Of a stretch of DNA of 14,368 bases, positions 6,217 to 13,408 are shown piece by piece (within the stretch, counting starts at the first letter, position 1; every line of letters begins with the position of its first letter). The stretch covers positions 1-14,368 of the forward strand of contig CAJUSU010000029.1 of assembly GCA_910589185.1 (NCBI GenBank), in the 5' to 3' direction. A program made the translations under genes and the position numbers. The DNA is from an uncultured Clostridia bacterium (GTDB taxonomy: Bacteria; Bacillota; Clostridia; TANB77; CAG-508). Below the pieces are notes generated by a model, which saw only the letters and a list, made by a program, of their open reading frames with translations, did no database searches and was not told where the DNA came from.

Positions 6217-7032
6217 ATGATAGACTTAAATAAAGCGAAAAGTGCTTTTAAACATTATATATCACAATTTGACTTGGCAGACGATAAAATCAATAGAAAA
6301 ATAATACATACTTATAAAGTAGTAGAATGTGCTAAACATATTGCTGAAAATCTAAAATTAAGTCAAGAAGATATAGAATTAGCACAATTAATTGGACTAT
6401 TACATGATATTGGTAGATTTGAACAAGCAAAAAGATTTGATGACTTTCGTGATGCCTATACAATAGACCATGCAGAATTAGGAGTTCAAATTTTATTTAA
6501 AGAGAATCTTATTAGAAATTTTATTCAAGAAGCTCAATATGATGAAATGATAAAAAAATCAATTCGTAACCATAACAAATTGAAAATAGAAAGTGGGCTA
6601 AATGAAAAAGAATTGTTACATAGCCAAATCATAAGAGATGCTGATAAATTAGATAATTTTAGAGTAAAAGAGGAAGATAAACTAGAAGAAATTTTATATT
6701 TATGGGATATAGAACAAATTGAAAATAGCACGATTACAGAAAAAGTATATCAGGATTTTATGAAAAGTCAGAGTATTATTAACACAGATAGGGTTACACC
6801 AATGGATTATTGGATTTCATACATGGCATTTTTATTTGATTTGAATTTTGATATTAGTGTTAAATATATTTTAGAAAAAGATTACATTCATACTAATATG
6901 GATAAAATTAAATGCAAAAATAAAGAAACAGAAGAAAAGATGAAAATGGTTACAAAGCATGCTTTAGAGTATGCAAGGAATAGAGGAGATAATATCAGCT
7001 GGTACAGAGAGTGGAAATTCTTTTTTTTATAA
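6217..7032 (+). CDS. HD-domain phosphohydrolase-like protein
   Basis: This 271-aa soluble protein has the residues of the metal-dependent HD superfamily. His31 lies in a HTYKV block, the His63-Asp64 pair in LLHDIGRFEQ, His85 in TIDHAELG and His119 in SIRNHN; a late Asp (Asp141 or Asp143) is in IIRDADKLDN. The HTYKV...LLHDIG...DHA spacing fits phosphohydrolases acting on nucleotides or cyclic nucleotides; the substrate cannot be told from sequence. No fused sensory or synthetase domain is seen. The start follows AAAGGA at a normal distance. The gene lies 59 bp after pgcA, separated by a hairpin. Its last codons read through eight T (7021-7028), giving the end WKFFFL; the run could act as a T tract or be prone to length change. 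Confidence 0.85.
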   Translation: MIDLNKAKSAFKHYISQFDLADDKINRKIIHTYKVVECAKHIAENLKLSQEDIELAQLIGLLHDIGRFEQAKRFDDFRDAYTIDHAELGVQILFKENLIRNFIQEAQYDEMIKKSIRNHNKLKIESGLNEKELLHSQIIRDADKLDNFRVKEEDKLEEILYLWDIEQIENSTITEKVYQDFMKSQSIINTDRVTPMDYWISYMAFLFDLNFDISVKYILEKDYIHTNMDKIKCKNKETEEKMKMVTKHALEYARNRGDNISWYREWKFFFL

Positions 7033-7034
7033 AT

Positions 7035-7063
7035 TTGCAAAAAGAGAAGAATTATGTTAATAT
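7035..7063 (+). promoter_or_regulatory. Extended -10 promoter of the Trp-rich orphan gene
   Basis: TTGCAA (7035-7040), a 17-bp spacer and TAATAT (7058-7063), with TG at 7055-7056 giving an extended -10. A small hairpin, AAATTTT-GGT-AAAATTT (7097-7113), lies directly before the SD AAGGAGG (7115-7121). Confidence 0.55.
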
Positions 7064-7130
7064 ATAAGAGATTGCTATATGCAAGAGTACCATTTGAAAT
7101 TTTGGTAAAATTTTAAGGAGGATGACAAGT

Positions 7131-7415
7131 ATGTGGTATTATCAACCGGAGAAAGCAACAGTAATCAGTATTCAAAAGGAGCGGCCTATGGCTAGCATTT
7201 TAAGAATGGAGGTTACGGTTCGGCTTCAAAGAACGGACCAGGAGTTTTCCTTCTTCTGGACCAAAGCGCCCACAGTTGTCACCAGCAGGTCGTATGGCAA
7301 CAAGGCTCCCCAGCAATTTGAAACGTTTTGGTGGAGCGACGACTGGAAAGGTCGAGAGGTGTTTGTGTACCACTCGATGGAACCCGGCTATGCCTACATG
7401 GAACCCTGCCAGTAA
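7131..7415 (+). CDS. Trp/Tyr-rich orphan small protein of unknown function
   Basis: I do not recognise this 94-aa protein. I chose ATG 7131, nine bases from the SD AAGGAGG (7115-7121); an in-frame ATG at 7122 directly abuts the SD and is unlikely to be used. It is rich in aromatic residues (five Trp, including a WW pair, plus several Tyr and Phe), with segments FSFFWTKAP, FETFWWSDDWKG and a repeated MEP motif near the C-terminus (SMEPGYAYMEPCQ). There is no signal peptide or transmembrane helix and only one Cys, the penultimate residue. Base composition is far more GC-rich than its neighbours, and codons such as ACC, CCC, GCG and CGG are frequent. With its own promoter and a strong terminator it is a complete, isolated transcription unit, which suggests transfer. 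A competing view is that the transcript is a structured RNA, but the SD-ATG arrangement favours translation. Confidence 0.6.
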   Translation: MWYYQPEKATVISIQKERPMASILRMEVTVRLQRTDQEFSFFWTKAPTVVTSRSYGNKAPQQFETFWWSDDWKGREVFVYHSMEPGYAYMEPCQ

Positions 7416-7418
7416 TCA

Positions 7419-7461
7419 AGAGGGGCGGAGCTTGTAAACCAAGCTTCGCCCCTCTCTTTTT
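7419..7461 (+). terminator. Very strong GC-rich intrinsic terminator
   Basis: A 16-bp stem pairs AGAGGGGCGGAGCTTG (7419-7434) with CAAGCTTCGCCCCTCT (7440-7455), containing a single G-U pair. The loop is five bases, and CTTTTT follows. It begins four bases after the stop codon of the orphan gene. Confidence 0.93.
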
Positions 7462-7530
7462 ATAAAAGAAGTCTAAAATAAGGATTTGAAGGTGTAATTA
7501 AATTTAAAGATTAACTTTTCAAAAAAGATA

Positions 7531-7560
7531 TTGACTTTTTATGTCACATATTGATAGAAT
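7531..7560 (+). promoter_or_regulatory. Promoter of the third pilin-like gene
   Basis: TTGACT (7531-7536), 18 bp, TAGAAT (7555-7560), with TG at 7552-7553 forming an extended -10. The leader would be about 95 nt; apart from the SD it shows no obvious structure. Confidence 0.55.
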
Positions 7561-7661
7561 AAAACAAAATGTTATAGATAAAATGCAAAATAAAATATAC
7601 CTATAGCGTATAAAAATTAAAAATGAAGTAGATACTAAAGAAAAAGGAGGAAAAGATAAAA

Positions 7662-8697
7662 ATGAAACAAAATGTAGAAGATAAGCGGAATTACACTCGT
7701 AGCATTGGTAGTAACCATAGTGGTATTGCTCATTTTGGCAGGTGTAACTCTTATGTATACCATGGGAGATAATAGCATTTTTAAGAAAGCACAAGACGCA
7801 AAGAACAAAACAGCAGATGCCGTAAAAAATGAACAAGAATATATGAATTCCATAGATAATATGGTAAACGAATATATAAATGGAACAGGAAATGGAGGAG
7901 GAAGTAATCCAACAGACGAACCAATAGAAAATATAAAATCAGATTGGGCAACAATTGAAAAGATTGCCAAAGAAATAGCAAAAGACGATACTATTACAAG
8001 TGAAACAGAAGAAGTAAAAGTGGTAGTAGACGGAAAAAGATATATAATCAAACCAGGAGATATTTTTGAAGTAGACTATAATGGAGAAGCAAAGAGAGTA
8101 AGAGTACTAGGATTCAAACACGATGATTTAGTAGACAGTGGAGTATATGGAGGAAATCATAGTAAAGCAAGTATCACATTCGATTTTGTAGAATTCATGA
8201 CAGGCTCAACGTGGAAACAGATGAACAGTAGTAATACAAATAGCGGAGGTTGGGCATCAACAGCAATGAGAACATTCTTGAATGGAACAGACGGAAAGGA
8301 AAAATTAAGTAATAAAGCATATATAAAACAGGTAAAGAAAAAGTACATTGGAACATATAATAATGCAAGTAGTGTAGCAACAAGTAATGATTACTTATGG
8401 TTGTTAGCATCAAGTGAAATAGTAAATAGTGGATATCAAGCAGGAGCATACGGGTATGCAATCACAAGCGAAGGGCCACAGTATCAATACTACAAGAGCA
8501 TGAATCCGACGTGGAATGCGGCAAACGCAGGGCTCGTAAAGAAACCAACCGAGTCAGGCAGTACGAACTACTGGTGGCTTCGTTCACCTTATTACAACAG
8601 CAGCAACGGCTTCTGCTATGTCTACAGCAACGGCAGCACTGACTATGCTACCGACGCGAGCAACACTTATGGCGTTGCGCCTGGCTTTAGCATCTAG
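7662..8697 (+). CDS. Third pilin-like DUF6273-type protein, frame broken near the start
   Basis: A strong SD (AAGGAGG, 7644-7650) precedes ATG 7662, which starts MKQNVED and then runs out of frame. The pilin helix GITLVALVVTIVVLLILAG is in the +1 frame from 7687 and stays open to TAG 8695-8697. In that frame a TAG at 7675 prevents an upstream start, and no ATG or GTG precedes the helix (the first near-cognate codon is TTG 7705, inside it). Removing one base, most simply G7685, would restore MKQNVEDNGITLVALV, matching the intact paralogue (MRKIELQKNNGITLVALV), and give 344 residues. The rest is intact: helical stalk, Gly-rich linker (NGTGNGGGSNPTDEP), DUF6273-like domain (GDIFEVDYNG, RVRVLGFKHDDLVD, SNDYLWLLASSEIV), WWLRSP and GVAPGFSI. 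It could be a recent pseudogene, a phase-off state or a base error. It faces a convergent gene across the terminator at 8853-8887. Confidence 0.8.
8572..8697 (+). other. Variable region 3 (C-terminal hypervariable segment)
   Basis: These 42 codons align without gaps to the other two variable regions. From WWLRSP to GVAPGF nearly every codon is NNC or NNT (TAT, TAC, AAC, AGC, GGC, GAC, ACT, ACC); GCG is the exception. The upstream part of the same gene prefers GGA, GCA and ACA. Excess AAC and AGC codons fit descent from an AAC/AAT-rich template. The last Cys of the FCI ending in the paralogues is Ser here (AGC). Confidence 0.6.
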
Positions 8698-8852
8698 GTC
8701 TGGATCGAAAAAACAATGCGTTTTAAATGAGTGAAAAGGCACTTCTAAGCTGTTTCTAGTTATACTTGAGAGGAAAACGATTTGCTTTGCAATAAAACAG
8801 TGGAGAAGAAAAAATAGAAATATTGACATAAAATAGTATATAAAAATGAAAG

Positions 8853-8887
8853 AGACCAAATGAAGTTTACTTCATCTGGTTCTTTTT
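8853..8887. terminator. Bidirectional terminator between convergent genes
   Basis: An imperfect stem pairs AGACCAAATGAAG (8853-8865) with CTTCATCTGGTTCT (8870-8883), with one A-C mismatch and one bulge, around a TTTA loop. Plus-strand reading runs into TTTTT (8883-8887). Minus-strand reading, from the TtcA-like gene, runs into a T-rich stretch (CTTTCATTTTTA). It can serve both the third pilin gene and the minus-strand gene. Confidence 0.75.
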
Positions 8888-9596
8888 ATTCTTTCCACCC
8901 ATTAATATGAGCTCTTTTAATAGCACCAACCATACTAGCGCGTATGGTTGGTATTTTTTTCTCCCATTCTAATATCATATTTTTAGCATCTTCACGTTTC
9001 GAAACACCATCCATAGGGCAAACCTTAGGCATAACTTCAACTTGGTTACGCTTTATAAATTTCTTGATTTCCTTTTCAGGAGTATCTATTAAAGGTCTAA
9101 TCAAAGTTATTTTAGAACGATCCATATAACTAGTAGGAGCAAAAGTAGATAAATTCCCCGCATATAAAAAGTTCAATAAAAAAGTTTCTAAAGCGTCATC
9201 TTGGTTGTGACCTAAAGCAATTTTATTACAGCCTTCTCTAATTGCAATAGAATTTAAAATTCCTCTGCGTAAATTAGCACACAAAGAACAAGGATTTTTC
9301 TCTTGTCTGATGTCAAAAACAATTTCTTTAATATGAGATTGTTCTATGACAAGAGGAACACCGATTTCTTCACATTTCCTTTTTAAAAACTCTTGATTAA
9401 AAAACTCAAAACCAGGGTCTATACTAATAGCAATTAATTCGAAGTGAGCAGGATAAAATCTCTGCAAAGCTTTTAAACTCATTAATAAGGCAAAAGAATC
9501 TTTGCCACCAGAAAGTCCAACTGCAATTTTATCTCCTTCTTCAATTAAATGATAGGTTTCAACGGTTTTTCTTAAATAACTTAAAATTCGTTGCAT
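8886..9596 (-). CDS. ttcA: TtcA-family tRNA 2-thiolation enzyme
   Basis: This 236-aa PP-loop ATPase is predicted to adenylate and thiolate a tRNA base. The PP-loop is SGGKDS at residues 29-34. A CxxC pair, Cys103-Cys106, sits in PCSLCANLRRGIL, followed by ALGHNQDDALETFLLN (130-143) and a third conserved Cys193 in KVCPMDG. These three cysteines are placed like the [4Fe-4S] ligands of TtcA, which makes 2-thiocytidine at position 32 of tRNA. The LRRGIL and GH-DD-ET blocks separate it from TilS (lysidine synthase). It is shorter than E. coli TtcA, as usual for Firmicutes members, so the exact base modified is less certain. On the minus strand AAGGAG lies 8 bases before the ATG (9596), and TGATATAAT further upstream is a likely promoter. 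It is divergent from the ABC genes and convergent with the third pilin gene. Confidence 0.85.
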   Translation of the reverse strand: MQRILSYLRKTVETYHLIEEGDKIAVGLSGGKDSFALLMSLKALQRFYPAHFELIAISIDPGFEFFNQEFLKRKCEEIGVPLVIEQSHIKEIVFDIRQEKNPCSLCANLRRGILNSIAIREGCNKIALGHNQDDALETFLLNFLYAGNLSTFAPTSYMDRSKITLIRPLIDTPEKEIKKFIKRNQVEVMPKVCPMDGVSKREDAKNMILEWEKKIPTIRASMVGAIKRAHINGWKE

Positions 9597-9627
9597 GCTA
9601 TACTCCTTTTTGTAAAATTCTTATCAA

Positions 9628-9636
9628 ATTATATCA
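9628..9636 (-). promoter_or_regulatory. Extended -10 promoter of the TtcA-like gene
   Basis: On the minus strand the sequence TGATATAAT (9636-9628) is a perfect extended -10 element. No good -35 sits 17 bp upstream; a TTGACT is present but only 8 bp away. The element lies about 30 bp before the start codon. Confidence 0.5.
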
Positions 9637-9655
9637 TATTAAGTCAAGAGTAGCC

Positions 9656-9684
9656 TTGCAATAAAATTTTACTTATGTTAAGAT
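9656..9684 (+). promoter_or_regulatory. Promoter of the ABC exporter operon
   Basis: TTGCAA (9656-9661), 17 bp, TAAGAT (9679-9684), with TG at 9676-9677 giving an extended -10. It is divergent from, and about 20 bp away from, the promoter of the TtcA-like gene. Confidence 0.6.
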
Positions 9685-9717
9685 AATGTCGAAAATACAA
9701 AGGAGAAATAATCAAAT

Positions 9718-11451
9718 ATGAAAAATATTATTATTCGCTTTTTAAAGAAGCACTACATATATCTTATTATACAAACTGTATTTATTTTCTTAAATATTTA
9801 TTTTGCTACATACCCCGCTAAAATCATAGGAAATTTAATTGATTTACTTTATAATATATCAGCAAATCAATCAGCTATTATTCAAAATATTATTTATCTA
9901 TTATTTGTTAGTATAGGATTACTATTAGTAAGATTTCCATGGCGTTTTTTAGTAACATATAATTCAAGATCTTTAGAAAAAGAAACAAAAAATGAACTTT
10001 TTAAGCAATTTTTGAAAATGAAGATGAATGAAATTCAAGAAGTAAAAAATGGCGAAATCATGTCACATTTTACAAAAGATATATCAGAGCTAAGAGCTGC
10101 ATTTTATCGATTAGAATCTTATGGAACTAGAATTATAGCCACTTTTTTAATAGGGGCTGTTACTATGGCACAAGGAGTAAATTTAGGCTTAACTGCAGTT
10201 ACTATGCTTCCTATTATTATTACTTCTTATTTAATTGTTAAAATCAAAAAATATGTAGAGGCAAGTTTCAAAGTTTCACAAGAATACTATACAGAACTTT
10301 CAGAATATGTACAAGAAAGTACAGATGCCATTAGAACGATAAAAGCTTATTCTCAAGAAGGAAATCAGTTAAAGGAATTTATTAGAAAAAATAAAAAATT
10401 AAAAACAGCGAATGATTCTGTAGATGTACATTCTACTCTATTAACTACTTGCATTAATGTATGCTTTGGGCTATGTTATGCTATTGCCATTTTATTTGGT
10501 TCAAAATTAGTATTGGAAAATACAATTACTATAGGAGATTTTGTTGCATTTAATGGCTATATTGCACTATTTGTAGGACCAGTATCATGGCTTCCATCCA
10601 CAATTTCAAGGTTTAAAAGAGGTCAAATCTCTTATCAAAGATTAGATAAATTTTTATCTTTAGAAAAAGAAAAGTACTTACCATTAGAGCCAAAAGAAGA
10701 AATGGACTTAAAAGGAGATATCAAGATTTCTCATTTAAGTTTTCATTATCCAAGTCACTTTGATGAAGTGTTAGAAGATATTAATATTACCATTCCACAA
10801 GGAAACACTTTAGGAATTATAGGAACAGTAGGAAGTGGAAAAACAACACTTGTTAATTTGCTACTTCGTTTATATACTGTTCAAGACAATATGATTTATA
10901 TAGGTGATAAAGACATTAACAAGATTCCAATAGAAGTCATTAGAAAAAATATTTGTTATATTACACAAGACAATTTCTTGTTTTCTAATACAATTGAAAA
11001 AAATATTAGTTTATTTAAGCAAGGATATTCAGAAAAAGAAATTATGAAAAGTACAAAAGAAGCTATGATTTATGACGAAATTCAAGAAATGAGTGATGGA
11101 ATTTATACCATGATTGGAGAAAGAGGAGTTGACTTATCGGGCGGGCAAAAACAAAGAATTGCAGTATCTAGAGCGTTCTTAAACTCTTCTGACATTGTTA
11201 TTTTTGATGATACTTTTTCAGCATTAGACAATAAGACGGAAGGAAAGTTATTAGAAAATATTAAAAAAATGACGCAAAATAAAACTTGTATCATTATTTC
11301 TAGTAGAATTTCTGATATTAAAGATGCAGATGAAATTATTGTTTTAGAAAATGGAAAAATTGCAGAAAGAGGAACACATCAGCAATTAGTAGAACAAGAA
11401 GAAAATTACTATACATTTTATAAACAACAAATTAGTCAAAATAATGAATAA
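9718..11451 (+). CDS. ABC exporter subunit with degenerate ATPase site (YheI/BmrC-like)
   Basis: This 577-aa half-transporter carries a six-helix transmembrane domain (about residues 1-310) followed by a nucleotide-binding domain. Walker A is GTVGSGKTT (369-377). The Q-loop is in YITQDNFLFSNTI. The signature is canonical, LSGGQ (473-477). Walker B is DIVIFD (492-497) with Asp498 where the catalytic Glu belongs. The switch His is replaced by Ser529 (ISSRIS instead of ISHRLS). It therefore carries the non-catalytic Walker site and gives its intact signature to the partner. Heterodimers of this kind export drugs, lipids or peptides; the cargo cannot be read here. SD AAAGGAG precedes ATG 9718. 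The partner gene follows after 18 bp, so the two are translated from one mRNA. Confidence 0.9.
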   Translation: MKNIIIRFLKKHYIYLIIQTVFIFLNIYFATYPAKIIGNLIDLLYNISANQSAIIQNIIYLLFVSIGLLLVRFPWRFLVTYNSRSLEKETKNELFKQFLKMKMNEIQEVKNGEIMSHFTKDISELRAAFYRLESYGTRIIATFLIGAVTMAQGVNLGLTAVTMLPIIITSYLIVKIKKYVEASFKVSQEYYTELSEYVQESTDAIRTIKAYSQEGNQLKEFIRKNKKLKTANDSVDVHSTLLTTCINVCFGLCYAIAILFGSKLVLENTITIGDFVAFNGYIALFVGPVSWLPSTISRFKRGQISYQRLDKFLSLEKEKYLPLEPKEEMDLKGDIKISHLSFHYPSHFDEVLEDINITIPQGNTLGIIGTVGSGKTTLVNLLLRLYTVQDNMIYIGDKDINKIPIEVIRKNICYITQDNFLFSNTIEKNISLFKQGYSEKEIMKSTKEAMIYDEIQEMSDGIYTMIGERGVDLSGGQKQRIAVSRAFLNSSDIVIFDDTFSALDNKTEGKLLENIKKMTQNKTCIIISSRISDIKDADEIIVLENGKIAERGTHQQLVEQEENYYTFYKQQISQNNE

Positions 11452-11469
11452 AAAGGAGAAAATATACCA

Positions 11470-13227
11470 ATGAAAAGTAAAACAATGCAAAGGGCATGGA
11501 AGTTAGTAAAGCCATATACAAAATCCATACTAGTTGTTAGCTTTTTATCTTTATTAGTAGGAATTGCAGAAATTATTAAACCCTATTTAGTAAAAATTGT
11601 AATAGATGATTATTTAAGCCAAGGCATTTATGAAAAGGGAATGATAACAATAGGAACAATAGGAGCTGTCTACATAGGAATTGTAATCATAGGGAATATT
11701 ATTGATTTTGTTGCTACAACTGCAATTAACATGATAGGAGAAGATGCTATTTATAAATTAAGAAATAAGCTATACCATTATATCCAACATGCGAATATTC
11801 CTTTTCATGACCAAACCCCTGCAGGTAAACTATTTGTGCGTATTACGAATGATGTAGAAGATATTGCTACTATGTTTAAAGATGTAATTGCTACCATTAT
11901 AAAAGATATTCTTTTAATTATTGCATTTATTGTAGTAATGTTATCTATTAGTAGCAAACTAACATTCATTGCACTTGCTATTGTACCATTTATTATTATT
12001 TTCTCTTTTATTTCTACGAAGCTTGCCAATAAGTTTCAAGAGAGAACCAAAACAATTAGAACAAAATTAAATTCTTTTTTAGCAGAATCCATATATGGGG
12101 TAAAACTAATTAAGATATTTAATATCCAAAGAGAAAAACAAGAGGAAAATAACAAACTTACGCAAAGTTTATTTAGGTCTATTTTACCAAATGCAGTTAA
12201 TAATAACATATTACCAGCTCTTATGACTATACTAGAGAATGTTGGAATTTGTTTAATTGTATGGGCATGTACTTATCATATTTTTGGAATAGAGATGCAA
12301 GTAGGAATTATTTACATGTTTATTACCTATTTAAGACAAATTTTTGACCCTATCAATCGTATTGTAGAAAATGTAGAAACTGTACAAGAAGCTTTGGTAT
12401 CTATTAATAAAGTATATGAAATATTAGAACAGAAACAATATTTAGAGAATTTAGAAGAAGGGAAAACATTAGAAAGAATACAGGGCAAAATTGAATTTAG
12501 AAATGTATGGTTTTCTTATGATAATGAAAATTGGGTACTAAAAAATGTGAGTTTTACTATTCCAGCAGGTCAAAGTGTAGCATTTGTTGGAAAAACAGGT
12601 TCAGGAAAGACTACCATTACAAACTTAATTAATCGCTTTTATGAAATTCAAAAAGGTGAGATATTAATAGATGATGTTAATATTAAAGAAATGAATATCC
12701 GTGACTTAAGACAACATATTGGTATGATTTTGCAAGATCCTTTTGTATTTGCTAGAAGTATTCGCGAAAATATATCTTTAAACCATATGATTTCAGATGA
12801 AAAGATTGAAGAAGCAATCGAATTAGCATCAGCTGATAGTATGATAAATGCTATGCCAAATAGATTAGATGAAATAGCAAAAGAGCAAGGCTCTTCTTAT
12901 TCAGCAGGAGAAAAGCAATTATTAGCTTTTGCCAGAGTTTTTGCACATGAGCCAGATATTTTCATTTTAGACGAAGCAACTGCTAATATAGATACACAGA
13001 CAGAAAAGCTAATACAAAAGTCAATTGATATATTATCTTCTACTAAAACATCTATATTTATCGCACATAGATTGTCAACTATTATTAATGTAGATCAAAT
13101 TATTGTATTACAAAATGGAGAAATTATTGAACAAGGAAATCATCAAGAGTTAGTACAAAAAGGCGGATACTATGCGAAACTTTATCAGTCATATTATGAT
13201 AGTTTAGTAAGTGCGGCAGTAGTTTAG
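11470..13227 (+). CDS. ABC exporter subunit with catalytic ATPase site (YheH/BmrD-like)
   Basis: This 585-aa half-transporter is the partner of the preceding gene. An N-terminal six-helix transmembrane domain (about residues 1-320) is followed by an ATPase domain. Walker A is GKTGSGKTT (374-382). The Q-loop is in MILQDPFVFARSI. The signature is degenerate, YSAGEKQ (477-483), in place of LSGGQ. Walker B is intact, DIFILDE (496-502) with catalytic Glu502, and His533 is present in IAHRLST. The catalytic site of the dimer would thus combine this Walker A/B with LSGGQ of the partner, and the other site would be degenerate on both faces. This complementary asymmetry is the hallmark of BmrC/BmrD- and TM287/288-type exporters. 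AAGGAG lies about 11 bp upstream of ATG 11470. The tRNA-Arg promoter begins 22 bp after the stop. Confidence 0.92.
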   Translation: MKSKTMQRAWKLVKPYTKSILVVSFLSLLVGIAEIIKPYLVKIVIDDYLSQGIYEKGMITIGTIGAVYIGIVIIGNIIDFVATTAINMIGEDAIYKLRNKLYHYIQHANIPFHDQTPAGKLFVRITNDVEDIATMFKDVIATIIKDILLIIAFIVVMLSISSKLTFIALAIVPFIIIFSFISTKLANKFQERTKTIRTKLNSFLAESIYGVKLIKIFNIQREKQEENNKLTQSLFRSILPNAVNNNILPALMTILENVGICLIVWACTYHIFGIEMQVGIIYMFITYLRQIFDPINRIVENVETVQEALVSINKVYEILEQKQYLENLEEGKTLERIQGKIEFRNVWFSYDNENWVLKNVSFTIPAGQSVAFVGKTGSGKTTITNLINRFYEIQKGEILIDDVNIKEMNIRDLRQHIGMILQDPFVFARSIRENISLNHMISDEKIEEAIELASADSMINAMPNRLDEIAKEQGSSYSAGEKQLLAFARVFAHEPDIFILDEATANIDTQTEKLIQKSIDILSSTKTSIFIAHRLSTIINVDQIIVLQNGEIIEQGNHQELVQKGGYYAKLYQSYYDSLVSAAVV

Positions 13228-13248
13228 GAAAAGTACTAATAGGAAGAC

Positions 13249-13277
13249 TTGCACAAAATAGAAAAATATCGTATAAT
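13249..13277 (+). promoter_or_regulatory. Promoter of the tRNA-Arg/tadA/tRNA-Ser cluster
   Basis: TTGCAC (13249-13254), 17 bp, TATAAT (13272-13277, perfect -10). The transcript would start near 13284. A 7-bp hairpin (TTGCCTT 13283-13289 with AAGGCAA 13294-13300) therefore lies at the very 5' end of the precursor, or it serves as a weak end for the ABC operon. Confidence 0.7.
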
Positions 13278-13308
13278 TTATATTGCCTTTTATAAGGCAA
13301 TTATAAAT

Positions 13309-13385
13309 GTGTCTATAGCTCAGTTGGATAGAGCGCTCGCCTCCTAAGCGAGAGGTCGCAGGTTCAATTCCCGCTAGGCACACCA
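13309..13385 (+). tRNA. tRNA-Arg (anticodon CCT)
   Basis: The cloverleaf is readable. Acceptor GTGTCTA pairs with TAGGCAC (one T-G). The D arm is GCTC...GAGC; the anticodon stem CTCGC/GCGAG has loop CTCCTAA, so the anticodon is CCT for codon AGG. The T arm is GCAGG, loop TTCAATT, CCCGC, with one A-C mismatch in its middle. Discriminator A is followed by an encoded CCA at 13383-13385. It is followed 23 bp later by tadA. Confidence 0.95.
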
Positions 13386-13408
13386 ATTGAAATAAGAAAG
13401 TAGGAATT

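Noticed and set aside
7122..7130. ATG 7122 as the start of the Trp-rich orphan protein
   Set aside because: It directly abuts the SD (7115-7121), leaving no spacing; ATG 7131 has the expected nine bases.
8823..8850. TTGACA at 8823-8828 as a plus-strand promoter
   Set aside because: No acceptable -10 lies 16-18 bp downstream, and no plus-strand gene follows before the terminator and the convergent gene.
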